Counted from the first letter of the stretch, positions 1 through 9,580 are shown. The stretch is DNA of 64,000 nucleotides from Acidobacteriota bacterium (GCA_016196035.1 JACPYM010000090.1:53170-117169); one strand, 5' to 3'. The notes: generated by a model from the letters alone, not told the origin. Made by a program: numbers and translations.

Positions 1-1221
1 CGCTGCCACATTCACGTGTTGAAAGAAGTATTGAAAGACGGTTACATCACGGCGGCCTCGACGCCGGAAACGCAGCCGTATGGTTTCATCTTTTCAAACT
101 GCCAGATCACGGGCGAACCGGGCGTGAAAACTTATCTGGGCCGCCCTTGGCGCGGCTTTGCGCATACGGTTTTTCTGAATACGGAAATGTCCGATGCCGT
201 GCGTCCGGTGGGCTGGCACAACTGGACAGGGCCGGAGCGCGAAAAGACGGCACGTTACGGCGAATTCGGCAGCACAGGCGCAGGCGCGAATGAAGCCGCG
301 CGCGTGGCTTGGGCGCGCAAGCTGACCGCTGCTGAAGCCGAAGCCTTGACGGTCGCCAAAGTGCTTGGCGCTTGGAATCCGAGAGCTGTGCCAAAAGCCG
401 AAGTCGCGCCTGTGCGCCGCAATCCTTACGACCATCCGCTGCTCAAAGGCCGCGTCAAAACCGACATCGAATACGCACAGGCGGGCGGCGAAAGCCTGAA
501 GCTCGACGCGTTTGTGCCAACTGGCAAAGGGCCATTTCCAGCGGTGATCTTCGTGCACGGTGGCGGCTGGTCGGCGGGCACTCGCACGGGCGGCAACGAT
601 CCGTTGTTTGCGCCGGTCGCCCAGCGCGGCATCGCCTGGTTCACGATCAGCTATCGTCTCGCGCCCAAGCACAATTACCCCGCGCCGATTGAAGATGTCT
701 ACGCCGCCATTCGCTGGGTCAAGGCGCACGCGGCGGAATTCAACGTTGATCCTAAACGCCTCGCCTTGGTGGGCGAATCGGCAGGCGGACAAATCGTCGC
801 GCAAGCTGCTGTGCTGGCGAAAGACGATACGCAGGTGGCCGCCGTCGTGCCGTTTTATGCGCCGGTGGATTTCATCGCCGATATGGCGCGGCGCGGCGGC
901 TTGAGCACTTCGATGCGGGGTTTGTTCGGGCGCACTGACGCCAAAGCGGATGAAGCGACATTGCAACAGTTGCGCGAGGCCTCGCCAATCAATCACATTA
1001 AACCTGGCTTGCCGCCGTTCCTGCTGGTGCACGGCACGGGCGATATGAGCGTGCTGTACAACTGGTCGCCGCAGTTTCAGGCGAAGCTCAAAGCGGCAGG
1101 TGTGCCGTGTGACCTCATCACGATCCCCGATGGCGTGCACGGCATGGCGCGGTGGGAAAGCTTCGCGCCCGAATACAAAGAAAAGGTTGCTGACTGGCTC
1201 GCGCAACAATTGAAGCTATGA
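1..1221 (+). CDS. Pectinesterase (CE8) C-terminal part fused to alpha/beta hydrolase, 5' truncated
   Basis: The frame is open from base 1, so the N-terminus lies outside the window. The GTG at 16 is not a credible start. The first ~110 codons are the end of a pectinesterase: GYITAAST near 50 and the conserved YLGRPWR at about 133-153, which carries the catalytic Arg and substrate-binding Trp. From about codon 140 a second domain begins, an alpha/beta hydrolase of the carboxylesterase/acetylesterase type. It has oxyanion motif HGGGW (about 556-570), nucleophile motif GESAGG (about 772-789), Asp in GTGDMS and His in GVHGMA. The inferred role is removal of methyl and possibly acetyl esters from pectin, probably outside the cytoplasm. 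The stop overlaps the next start (ATGA, 1218-1221), which suggests translational coupling. The substrate of the second domain cannot be told from sequence. Confidence 0.88.
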   Translation, partial: RCHIHVLKEVLKDGYITAASTPETQPYGFIFSNCQITGEPGVKTYLGRPWRGFAHTVFLNTEMSDAVRPVGWHNWTGPEREKTARYGEFGSTGAGANEAARVAWARKLTAAEAEALTVAKVLGAWNPRAVPKAEVAPVRRNPYDHPLLKGRVKTDIEYAQAGGESLKLDAFVPTGKGPFPAVIFVHGGGWSAGTRTGGNDPLFAPVAQRGIAWFTISYRLAPKHNYPAPIEDVYAAIRWVKAHAAEFNVDPKRLALVGESAGGQIVAQAAVLAKDDTQVAAVVPFYAPVDFIADMARRGGLSTSMRGLFGRTDAKADEATLQQLREASPINHIKPGLPPFLLVHGTGDMSVLYNWSPQFQAKLKAAGVPCDLITIPDGVHGMARWESFAPEYKEKVADWLAQQLKL

Positions 1222-4200
1222 GATCGCCAAGAATTTATTTACTGCTGGCAACCCTGCTGGGCCTCACGCTGTGGGCGGTTGATTGGCGCGGACTGGCCGC
1301 CGCGTTGATTGACGACCGCTTTGCCGACGGCAATAGCCAGAATCAAAACCTGGCGAATAACTCCTTGCGGGTTTTCAACGGGCGCGCCAACACCGTGCGC
1401 ACCGACGCCACCGGCTCCGTCTCGTTTGAGGTGACCAACGCGGGTGGTTCCGAAGCCTTTTGGGCCTACTTCACCAACGCGGGCGCGCCGGTCACGCTGG
1501 GCGTAGGCGATGCGCTGTCGGTCGCGTTAGACTTTTCGGTCAGCGGATTTGGCGGCACCGGGCAGGACGTGCGCTTTGGCGTGTTGGATTCGCTTGGCAC
1601 GCGCAACACGACGAATTTGACGGCGGGGATGAACGATGCGACGTTCATCAACGACACCGGCTACGGCTTGCAGTACTACGCCAGCGGCGCGGGCAACCCG
1701 TTCGTGATTGGCCGACGCGCGTTGTTGACGGGCGGGAATATCTTCAACAACTTCGGCGATTTTGCGACGATCTCGACGGGCACCAGCGGAGCCACCGCGC
1801 GGCAGCCGCTCGAAAACAACGTGCCTTATACGTTGAGTTATACGATCACCCGTGTGTCGGCGAACGAGACGCAAATCGAAGCCGCCGTGACCGGGGGCGC
1901 ACTGAACGGGCTGACTTACAAAGTCGTCGAGAGCAGCATCGCGCCGCAAACCACGTTTGATTATTTCGCCTTTCGCATTGCCGGGCCGACCTTTGCCACG
2001 AAGCTGACGTTCACGCGCCTGCTGGTGGATTACACGCCGCAACCCCCCGTCATCACCAGCCAGCCGCAACCTTCGACGTTGACCGTACAGGTCGGCGGCA
2101 ATGTCACGTTCGCCATTGCGGCGCGTGGCGATGTGCCTGCCTACCAGTGGCAAAAAAATGGTGTGGACGTGGCGGGCAATGCTTCGGCGCGCACGGCGAC
2201 GCTGAATCTGACGAATGTGCAATTGGGCGACGCGGGCGATTACACCTGCGTGGTGAGCAATGCGGGCGGCAGCGTGCGCAGCAATCCCGCCAAACTGAAT
2301 GTCACGACCGATCAGGTGCCGCCCGCGCCCGCGATCGCGCAACAGCCGCGCGACACCACCGTCGTGGCTGGCGCTGCCGCGAGTCTGTCGGTCACGGCGA
2401 CGGGCGCAAATCTGGTTTATCAATGGTTCAAGAACGGCGCGCTGATTCCGCAGGCGAACGAAGCGTCCTTGCGGTTTGCCAGCGCGCAAATCAGCGACGC
2501 GGCGAATTACACGGTCGTCATCAGCAATTCTAGCGGCAGTGTGCTGAGCGCGGCGGCCAGGCTGTTGGTCGTTTCGGCAATGAGTGTTGTGCAAACAGCG
2601 CCGCTCGGCGGCGCAATGAATGTATGCATTGACGCACCGCTGACGCTGACCTTCGATCAAGCGCCGCGCCAGGGCACGAGCGGACGCATTCAAGTGTATC
2701 GGCTGGACGCGAACGACAATGGTGTGTTAGTTGACGCAATTGATCTGTCGTTGGCGGGGCAGAGCCGTAGCGTTGGCTCGGCCAGCACGACGTTCAATTA
2801 CTATCCGGTGCTGCTCGATGGCAACACGGCGACGATCACGCTGCATCGCGCGCTCGATTACCAACAACGTTATTACGTGACGCTTGAACCCGGCGTGCTG
2901 ACCGATGCCAGCGGCGCGCCTTTTGCCGGACTCGACGAAACCAAAGCCTTGCGCTTCACGACCAAAACGCTGGGGCCGCCGTTGGGCGCGACTTCGTTGT
3001 GGGTGGCGGTGGATGGCACGGGCGATTTTTGCACGGTGCAGGGCGCGCTTGATTTTGTGCCGGTGAACAACACGCAACCGGTCAACATCACGGTGGCGCG
3101 CGGCACTTACAACGAGATCGTTTATGTCCCGTCGAACAAACCTTTCATCACCGTGCGCGGCGCAGACCGCGACTTGACGCGCATTCAATACGCCAACAAC
3201 GCGGTGTTGAATCCGACCAGCACCGTCACGCGCACGATGTTCGGCGTGGACGCGCCCGATTTCACGCTCGAAAACATCACGCTGCACAACACGACCGCGA
3301 AAGGCGGTTCGCAGGCCGAGGCATTCAGGGGGAATAACCAGCGCCTCACCCTCAACCGCGTTTCCTTGTTCAGCTTTCAGGATACGTTGATGCTGCAAGG
3401 CCGCGCGTTCGTGAACGACAGTTACATCGAGGGCGACGTGGATTTCATGTGGGGCAGCGGCGCGGTGTTTTTTCAAAACTGCGAGTTGAAAGCCAACAAC
3501 GCGGGCTTTTATACGCAGATTCGCAACGGGCAGAGCGGCAACGGCAACGTGTATGTGAATTGCCGCCTGACGAGCACGCCCGGCTTGACCGGTGTTTATC
3601 TCGCGCGCATTGATCCGACGGTTTTCCCCTACAGCCAGGTCGCGTTCATCAATTGCGCAATGGGGCCGCACATCCTGCCGGTCGGCTGGCAATTGAATAA
3701 CGCGGCGACCGCGCCCAACGTGCAGTTCTGGGAATACGGCAGCAAGACGCTGAACGATGCGCCACTGGATGTGAGCCAGCGCGCGCCGTTCGCGCGGCAA
3801 CTTTCCGCCGACGAAGCCGCGCGTTGGAGCGATCCGGCTTTCGTGCTTGGCAATTGGACGCCGACGACGTTGACGGCTTCGCCCAGCTTGGCGTTGGAGG
3901 AAACGCTGACGGTCAATCTACTCGCGCCCGCTGCCACAGTGGCTTCGGACACCGTCGGGCTTTATCGCGTAAGCGCCGCCGACGCCGAATCGCTGACGCG
4001 CCAGAGTCTGGCTGCCGCGCAAAACGGCGTGTTGCGCTTTGCGCGTCCCGCACAAGCAGGCCGCTATGAATTTCGTTACCTGCGCGGCGACGGTGCGCGC
4101 GTGGCGACCAGCAACATTGTCACGGTGCCTGCCGCGCCGTTGCGCCGCGCCGATGTGCCCATCGGTTTTGCCGCCGTCGAGGCCTGGGGGCAGAACGGCA

Positions 4201-5066
4201 CGACCGGCGGCGCGGGCGGCCAAACCGTCACCGTCACAACGGCGAATGAATTTCTGCAAGCCATCGCGCGGCCCGAACCGCTCATCATTCGCGTCAGCGG
4301 CATGCTCGCCTTGCCGCCGCGTATGCACAGCGTGGCTTCCAACAAAACGCTCATTGGTGTCGGCGCGAACTCGGGCTTCACCAACGGCGGCTTGCTCATC
4401 GGCTTGCCCTTCCGCGAAGGCGTCACCGAACCGCCGGTTGACGCGGTCAAAAACGTCATCGTGCGCAATCTGCGCTTTGCCAATGCGGCGGATGACGCGA
4501 TCAACATTCAGATGTTCGCGCATCACATCTGGATAGATCATTGCGATCTGAGCAATGCGTTCGACGGGCTGATTGATATTCGTTTCGGTTCGAGTTATGT
4601 CACCGTGTCGTGGAACCGGTTCAGCCAGCACAGCAAGACTTCGCTGGTGGGTGCGGACGATAGCAACGCGGCGCTGGACGTGGGCCGTTTGAAAGTCACC
4701 TATCATCACAACTGGTTTGACGGCACGACTGAACGCCATCCGCGCGTGCGTTACGGCGAACCCGTGCATGTGTTCAACAACTTTTATCTGAACAACAGCG
4801 GTTATGGTGTTGGCTGTTACCAGCAATCCGGTTGTGTAATCGAAGGCAATTATTTCGAGAATGTCGCCGTGCCCATCACGATCACCGGCCCGACCGAAGC
4901 CGGGCGCGCGGTCGAACGAAACAACTTTTTTGTGCGCAGCGGCGTGCCTGTCGTAGGTGGCGCGGTGCTTGAGCCGCAGACGTTTTACGGTTATGTGTTA
5001 GACCCGCCCGCCGATGTGCGTGCGCTCGTGGCGCGCGACGCGGGCGTGGGCAAGTTGCGATTTTAG
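1218..5066 (+). CDS. Secreted multidomain pectinesterase (CE8)-pectate lyase (PL1) with Ig-like domains
   Basis: The 1282 aa protein starts with a hydrophobic signal segment (LLLATLLGLTLWAV). Domains in order: an unassigned beta-rich module (about 30-270); two Ig-like domains (about 275-362 and 371-452), each with the YQW and D-A-(G/A)-(D/N)-Y pattern; an SbsA-type Ig-like domain (about 455-580); a CE8 pectinesterase (about 593-884); and a PL1 pectate lyase (about 975-1280). The CE8 part keeps QDTL and GDVDFMWG, which hold the two catalytic Asp. Where the family has LGRPW it reads LARID, so Arg is kept and Trp is lost. The PL1 part has WIDHCDLS and ERHPRVRYG. The protein could demethylate and cleave homogalacturonan in one chain. 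Its TAG stop is also the first three bases of a repeat element (5064-5243), so the original C-terminus may have been altered. Confidence 0.9.
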   Translation: MRSPRIYLLLATLLGLTLWAVDWRGLAAALIDDRFADGNSQNQNLANNSLRVFNGRANTVRTDATGSVSFEVTNAGGSEAFWAYFTNAGAPVTLGVGDALSVALDFSVSGFGGTGQDVRFGVLDSLGTRNTTNLTAGMNDATFINDTGYGLQYYASGAGNPFVIGRRALLTGGNIFNNFGDFATISTGTSGATARQPLENNVPYTLSYTITRVSANETQIEAAVTGGALNGLTYKVVESSIAPQTTFDYFAFRIAGPTFATKLTFTRLLVDYTPQPPVITSQPQPSTLTVQVGGNVTFAIAARGDVPAYQWQKNGVDVAGNASARTATLNLTNVQLGDAGDYTCVVSNAGGSVRSNPAKLNVTTDQVPPAPAIAQQPRDTTVVAGAAASLSVTATGANLVYQWFKNGALIPQANEASLRFASAQISDAANYTVVISNSSGSVLSAAARLLVVSAMSVVQTAPLGGAMNVCIDAPLTLTFDQAPRQGTSGRIQVYRLDANDNGVLVDAIDLSLAGQSRSVGSASTTFNYYPVLLDGNTATITLHRALDYQQRYYVTLEPGVLTDASGAPFAGLDETKALRFTTKTLGPPLGATSLWVAVDGTGDFCTVQGALDFVPVNNTQPVNITVARGTYNEIVYVPSNKPFITVRGADRDLTRIQYANNAVLNPTSTVTRTMFGVDAPDFTLENITLHNTTAKGGSQAEAFRGNNQRLTLNRVSLFSFQDTLMLQGRAFVNDSYIEGDVDFMWGSGAVFFQNCELKANNAGFYTQIRNGQSGNGNVYVNCRLTSTPGLTGVYLARIDPTVFPYSQVAFINCAMGPHILPVGWQLNNAATAPNVQFWEYGSKTLNDAPLDVSQRAPFARQLSADEAARWSDPAFVLGNWTPTTLTASPSLALEETLTVNLLAPAATVASDTVGLYRVSAADAESLTRQSLAAAQNGVLRFARPAQAGRYEFRYLRGDGARVATSNIVTVPAAPLRRADVPIGFAAVEAWGQNGTTGGAGGQTVTVTTANEFLQAIARPEPLIIRVSGMLALPPRMHSVASNKTLIGVGANSGFTNGGLLIGLPFREGVTEPPVDAVKNVIVRNLRFANAADDAINIQMFAHHIWIDHCDLSNAFDGLIDIRFGSSYVTVSWNRFSQHSKTSLVGADDSNAALDVGRLKVTYHHNWFDGTTERHPRVRYGEPVHVFNNFYLNNSGYGVGCYQQSGCVIEGNYFENVAVPITITGPTEAGRAVERNNFFVRSGVPVVGGAVLEPQTFYGYVLDPPADVRALVARDAGVGKLRF

Positions 5067-5243
5067 ATCGGGTTTCACTTTGGTGTACGGGAAAACCGTG
5101 CAGCGGGACAGTACCGCGCGCGTCAGCAAGCGGCGCATTGGCGGTTCGGCCAATGGGGCAAGCTTGACGCCACCGCTTGCTGACGCGCGCGGTACTGTCC
5201 CAGCGTCAACTGATTCCCGTATATGCAATTGCAAACCGCTCTC
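5064..5243. mobile_element. MITE-like element, copy 1 (180 bp)
   Basis: The outer ends are imperfect inverted repeats of about 28 bp (TAGATCGGGTTTCAC at the left; the right end reads GCAAACCGCTCTCA). Inside is a long inverted repeat around CAGTACCGCGCGCGT, followed by a TCAGCAAGCGG arm. Length and layout match copies at 17613-17791 and 22247-22425. No coding capacity is seen, so it would need a transposase in trans. Confidence 0.7.
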
Positions 5244-5283
5244 ATTGCTTGCTGCATACAGTTGAGGGCCGGAGCCAACAAAC

Positions 5284-7236
5284 ATGAAACAAATTTGCTG
5301 CTTATTCTTCGTCTGGTTCGCGTGGCTGGGCGTCAGCGCATTCGGTCAAGACGCCGCACCGCATTACCTGTTCGCCTATTTCAAAAACAACGGTGAGGAC
5401 GGCTTGCATCTGGCCCACAGCCGCGATGGCCTGAAATGGCAGCCGCTCAACAATGACAAGTCGTACCTGACGCCGCAGGTGGGCAGCCAGAAGCTGATGC
5501 GCGATCCCTGCATTCTGCCGGGGCCGGACGGCGTCTTTCATCTGGTCTGGACGACCGGTTGGGAAGGCCGCGACATCGGCATCGCGCATTCCAAAGACCT
5601 CCTCAACTGGTCGGAGCAGCAAACGATTCCCGTGATGGCGCACGAACCGACGGCGCTGAATTGCTGGGCGCCGGAGATTTTTTATGACACGGCGAACCGG
5701 CAATACCTGATCTTCTGGTCAACGACCATCCCCGGCAAGTTTCCTGAAACCGCAGGCTCGGCGGGCAAGGGCCGCAACCATCGCATCTATTACGTGACGA
5801 CAAAGGATTTCAAAAGCTACAGCCAAGCGGCGGTGTTTTATGACGGCGGCTTCAACGTAATTGATGCAACCGTGGTTCAGGATGCCCAACGCTTCGTAAT
5901 GATCGTCAAGGACGAGACTGAATTGCCGGTGGCCAAAAAGCATCTGCGTCTTGCGACCAGCGATAAGGCCGTCGGGCCATACAGCGCGGCCTCGCCCGCC
6001 TTCACCAAAGATTGGGTCGAAGGGCCGACGGCGCTGAAGCTGGGACAGGAATGGATTGTTTACTACGACGAATACCGCGACCACCGCTACGGCGCGCTCA
6101 AAACGCGTGATTGGAAAAGCTGGGAAAACATCAGTGAGCAACTCAGCTTTCCGGCGGGCGTGCGGCACGGCACTGCCTTCGCCGTTTCGGCCAACATCCT
6201 CGCGGGGTTGCAAGGACAGCAGCCGCAAATCGCCTGGCGCAATGCGCTGCGGCAAAGCGCCGGCTGGTACGGCAGCGACGAAGCCGTGCGCGTGGCCGAC
6301 AACGTGCTGCTTTACCAACGCGACACGGGCGGCTGGCCGAAGAACACCGAGATGGCGAAGCTGCTCACCGCAGGCGAGCGCGCCGAACTGAACGAAAACA
6401 AAGATCACCTGGATTCGACGATTGATAACGGCGCGACTTACACACAGCTTGAATATCTCGCCCGCGTGTTCAGCGCGACCAAACAGGAGCGGTTCAAAAC
6501 AGCCTTCTTCAAAGGGCTGGATTACCTGCTGCAAGCGCAATACGCGAACGGCGGCTGGCCGCAGTATTTCCCGCTGCGCAAAGGTTATTACACGCACATC
6601 ACCTACAACGATGATGCGATGATCGGTGTGCTGCGCTTGCTGCGGGACATCACGCGCAAGCAGCCGGAATATGGCTTTGTAGATGACCCGCGCCGTCAGC
6701 GCGCTGGGCAAGCCGTCGCCAAGGGAATTGAATGCATCCTGAAAACACAGATTGTGGTGGACGGCAAACGCACCGCGTGGTGCGCGCAACACGACGAAGT
6801 GACACTCGCTCCCGCCAAGGCGCGCGCGTATGAACATCCTTCGCTCAGCGGCAGCGAGAGCGTCGGGATCGTGCGCTTTCTGATGGAGATAGAGAACCCC
6901 GATGCGCGTGTCAGCAACGCGATTGAAGCCGCCGTCGCCTGGCTCAAGGCGGTGCAGGTCAACGGCTTCCGCTATTACGACAAACGTGATGCGGCGTTGG
7001 AAAAAGGCTATGACCGGGTGCTCGAAGCCGCGGCCAATGCCGGGCCGCTCTGGGCGCGCTTTTACGAAATCGGCACCAATCGCCCGATCTTCAGTGGACG
7101 GGATAGCATCATCAAATACAGTGTGTCCGAGATTGAACACGAACGGCGCACCGGTTACGGCTGGTATTCAGACCGCGCGGCAGATTTGCTGGCGAAAGAG
7201 TACCCGGCGTGGTGGGCGAAACAAGAGAAACGATAA
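5284..7236 (+). CDS. GH43-like glycosidase / PL10 pectate lyase fusion
   Basis: The 650 aa protein has a signal peptide (MKQICCLFFVWFAWLGVSAFG). The N-terminal half (about 24-300) looks like a five-bladed GH43-type propeller: RDPCILPG near 73, WAPEIFYD near 126 and EGPTAL near 245. GH43 enzymes use an Asp base and a Glu acid, usually on arabinan or xylan side chains. The C-terminal half (about 311-650) is a PL10 pectate lyase: TGGWPKN, STIDNGAT, NGGWPQYFP and ITYNDDAM follow the family pattern. The frame is continuous with no sign of a frameshift at the junction. The predicted role is trimming side chains and cleaving demethylated homogalacturonan by beta-elimination outside the cell. The substrate of the first domain is not certain. 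Confidence 0.87.
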   Translation: MKQICCLFFVWFAWLGVSAFGQDAAPHYLFAYFKNNGEDGLHLAHSRDGLKWQPLNNDKSYLTPQVGSQKLMRDPCILPGPDGVFHLVWTTGWEGRDIGIAHSKDLLNWSEQQTIPVMAHEPTALNCWAPEIFYDTANRQYLIFWSTTIPGKFPETAGSAGKGRNHRIYYVTTKDFKSYSQAAVFYDGGFNVIDATVVQDAQRFVMIVKDETELPVAKKHLRLATSDKAVGPYSAASPAFTKDWVEGPTALKLGQEWIVYYDEYRDHRYGALKTRDWKSWENISEQLSFPAGVRHGTAFAVSANILAGLQGQQPQIAWRNALRQSAGWYGSDEAVRVADNVLLYQRDTGGWPKNTEMAKLLTAGERAELNENKDHLDSTIDNGATYTQLEYLARVFSATKQERFKTAFFKGLDYLLQAQYANGGWPQYFPLRKGYYTHITYNDDAMIGVLRLLRDITRKQPEYGFVDDPRRQRAGQAVAKGIECILKTQIVVDGKRTAWCAQHDEVTLAPAKARAYEHPSLSGSESVGIVRFLMEIENPDARVSNAIEAAVAWLKAVQVNGFRYYDKRDAALEKGYDRVLEAAANAGPLWARFYEIGTNRPIFSGRDSIIKYSVSEIEHERRTGYGWYSDRAADLLAKEYPAWWAKQEKR

Positions 7237-7240
7237 GCAT

Positions 7241-7328
7241 GTACAGCAGGCTGCCAGCCTGCTGCTGCTTTGAATGAAAGCCAATTGGCTCGACGCGCTG
7301 GCCCCAGCAGGCTGGCAGCCTGCTGTAC
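7241..7328. repeat. Inverted repeat with self-complementary arms
   Basis: Perfect 24-bp arms at 7241-7264 and 7305-7328. Each arm is itself a hairpin (CAGCAGGCT-GCC-AGCCTGCTG at left, loop GGC at right). It lies between the GH43-PL10 and GH28-CE12 genes and ends just before the latter's ribosome-binding site. Confidence 0.85.
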
Positions 7329-7339
7329 GAGAGGAAGCT

Positions 7340-9346
7340 ATGAACGACCGACGCACATTCATCAAAACACTCGCGGCCACCGGCACTGTCTTTTGGCTGC
7401 CGTTACCTGCGCCGACCTCTGCTGCCGTTGAAGACCCGTGGACACAGGTGCCCGCCATCCTGCGCCGCATCAACCCCCCCGTCTTCCCGAAACGCGATTT
7501 CGTCATCACCAAATACGGCGCGGTCACGGGCGGCCAGCGCGATTGCACTGACGCGATTCGTAAAGCCATCGTGGCGTGCAACAAAGCGGGCGGCGGGCGC
7601 GTCGTCGTGCCGCCGGGCGAATTCCTGACGGGCGCGATTCATTTGCTGAGCAACGTCAATCTGCACGTCAGCGCGGGCGCGACGCTCAAGTTCAGCCAGG
7701 ACACCAAACAGTATCTACCCCTCGTCTTCACGCGCTGGGAAGGCGTCGAGTTGATGAATTACTCGCCGTTCATTTACGCCATTGAGCAGCGCAACATCGC
7801 TATCACCGGCGCGGGCACGTTGGATGGACAGGCCGACGAGACGCATTGGTGGCCGTGGAAAGGGCGCGGGCGCGGCGCCGAAACGCAGGACAAGGCGCGC
7901 AATCGTTTGATCGAGATGGGCGAACAGAATGTGCCCGTCAGCGAGCGCGTCTTTGGCGAAGGCTCTTTCTTACGCCCGAATTTCATTCAACCCTATCGCT
8001 GTCAAAACGTGTTGATCGAGGGCGTGACGATCAAGCGTTCGCCGATGTGGGAGATTCATCCCGTGCTTTGCCGCAACGTCACCGTACAGGACGTCAAGAT
8101 CAGCAGCCACGGCCCGAACAACGACGGTTGCGATCCCGAATCGTGCACGGATGTGCTCATCAAGGATTGTTCTTTTGACACAGGCGACGATTGCATTGCC
8201 ATCAAATCGGGCCGCAACGGCGACGGCCGCCGCGTCAACGTGCCGACCGAAAACGTCATCATTCAAGGTTGCGAAATGAAAGACGGCCACGGCGGCGTCA
8301 CTATCGGCAGCGAGATTTCGGGCAGCGTGCGCAATGTCTTTGCCGAGAACTGCAAGATGGATAGCCCACATCTGGATCGTGCGTTGCGGCTGAAAACCAA
8401 TGCCGTGCGCGGCGGCACGCTCGAAAACATTCATATGCGCAACGTTCAGATCGGGCAGGTCAGCGATGCGATTGTTTCGGTTGATTTCACTTACGAAGAA
8501 GGTGAGAAGGGCACGTTCATGCCGGCTGTGCGTAATGTCAGTGTGCGCGAGGTGACCAGTCAGAAAAGCAATTTCGCCCTGTATCTGCGCGGCTTTGAGA
8601 AAGCGCCGATCACCGACATCCGGCTGGAAAATTGCACCTTCGAGAACGTGGCGCGAGCGAGCGTTTACGAATACGCGCACGATGTGCGGCTCAGCAACGT
8701 GAAGATCAATGGCGCGAAACCAGTGCGCATTGCCTTGGTCGGCGATTCGACCGTGACCGAAGGTTCCGGCTGGGGCGTCGGGTTCAGAGAACGTTTGAGC
8801 GCGACAGTCGAATGTATGAATCAGGCGCGCAATGGGCGCAGTTCGCGCAGCTATATTGCCGAGGGCCACTGGCAATGCGCCCTCGCGCAACACGGCGATT
8901 ACGTTTTGATTCAATTCGGCCACAACGATCAGCCGGGCAAGGGGCCGGAGCGCGAGACCGTGGCCGGGACAACCTACAAAGATTTTCTGCGCCGTTACGT
9001 GGACGAGGCGCGCGCGGCGAATGCGAAACCCGTGCTGGTCACTTCGTTGGCGCGCCGCAATTTCAACGCTGAGGGTAAGGTGGCCGACGACATCCTCGCC
9101 ACTTATGCTGAAGCTTGCCGTCAGGTTGCGGCGGAAAAGAATGCGCCGCTGCTTGATCTGCACGCGCGCAGCATCGAGTTGCTCAATCATTTGGGCAAAG
9201 CCGGTACGGCTGAGTTTGATGTGAAGAAAGAAGACGGCACTCCCGACACCACGCACCTGTCGCGCAAGGGCAGCGCGGTGTTTGGGAAAATGGTGGCGGA
9301 TGAGTTGGTCAAAGTCGTGCCGGAATTGCAAAGTAAGTTGCGCTGA
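7340..9346 (+). CDS. GH28 polygalacturonase fused to CE12-type rhamnogalacturonan acetylesterase
   Basis: The start is the ATG at 7340, with GAGG just upstream. An in-frame ATG at 7274 would translate the inverted repeat and is unlikely. The 668 aa protein begins MNDRRTFIKTLAATG, a probable Tat/Sec signal. Residues about 50-450 are a GH28 right-handed beta-helix with the family signatures NNDGCDPES (near 259), DTGDDCIAIKSG (near 279), GHGGVTIGS (near 316) and ALRLKT (near 347). From about 463 an SGNH/GDSL domain follows: GDST (near 467), FGHND (near 527) and DTTHLS (near 635), matching rhamnogalacturonan acetylesterases. The enzyme would hydrolyse galacturonan or rhamnogalacturonan and remove acetyl groups that block it. 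The upstream gene is on the same strand and the repeat at 7241-7328 lies between them. Confidence 0.9.
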   Translation: MNDRRTFIKTLAATGTVFWLPLPAPTSAAVEDPWTQVPAILRRINPPVFPKRDFVITKYGAVTGGQRDCTDAIRKAIVACNKAGGGRVVVPPGEFLTGAIHLLSNVNLHVSAGATLKFSQDTKQYLPLVFTRWEGVELMNYSPFIYAIEQRNIAITGAGTLDGQADETHWWPWKGRGRGAETQDKARNRLIEMGEQNVPVSERVFGEGSFLRPNFIQPYRCQNVLIEGVTIKRSPMWEIHPVLCRNVTVQDVKISSHGPNNDGCDPESCTDVLIKDCSFDTGDDCIAIKSGRNGDGRRVNVPTENVIIQGCEMKDGHGGVTIGSEISGSVRNVFAENCKMDSPHLDRALRLKTNAVRGGTLENIHMRNVQIGQVSDAIVSVDFTYEEGEKGTFMPAVRNVSVREVTSQKSNFALYLRGFEKAPITDIRLENCTFENVARASVYEYAHDVRLSNVKINGAKPVRIALVGDSTVTEGSGWGVGFRERLSATVECMNQARNGRSSRSYIAEGHWQCALAQHGDYVLIQFGHNDQPGKGPERETVAGTTYKDFLRRYVDEARAANAKPVLVTSLARRNFNAEGKVADDILATYAEACRQVAAEKNAPLLDLHARSIELLNHLGKAGTAEFDVKKEDGTPDTTHLSRKGSAVFGKMVADELVKVVPELQSKLR

Positions 9347-9348
9347 AC

Positions 9349-9472
9349 CCTGGGTACGCACCGCTCCCAGCGTGCAGTCATGGCCTGAGACGGATAAAGA
9401 CCGGAGGGATTTCCTTTCAGCATCAGCCTGTCTGATTTCAAGACGGCACGCTGGAAGCGGTGCGTACCCAGG
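9349..9472. repeat. Inverted repeat headed CCTGGGTACGCACCGCT
   Basis: Arms at 9349-9375 and 9446-9472 differ by one base and begin two bases after the GH28-CE12 stop. The interior (about 9401-9433, CCGGAGGGATTTCC...) resembles the interior of the element at 47715-47837, so the two are copies of one family. It could act as a transcription terminator or RNA-stabilising structure. Confidence 0.8.
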
Positions 9473-9580
9473 AGTGTCGCTCCCAGCGGTTGCATCCCCT
9501 CTTTTCAAAGCGTATCTTTCCCGCCGTCGCAACCCACTCCTTCCAATCAATTCAAACTTAACTTGCAGGAGGCACGCGCT

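Noticed and set aside
94..1209. Long minus-strand frame opposite the pectinesterase-esterase gene, and similar frames at 1527-2693, 2727-3800, 5719-7140, 7970-9595 and 9662-10969
   Set aside because: They mirror GC-rich coding DNA, are rich in Arg/His/Ala and match no known family, while the opposite strand has clear domains.
7274..7339. N-terminal extension of the GH28-CE12 protein
   Set aside because: It would translate the right arm of the repeat 7241-7328; the ATG at 7340 has a ribosome-binding site and a signal peptide.
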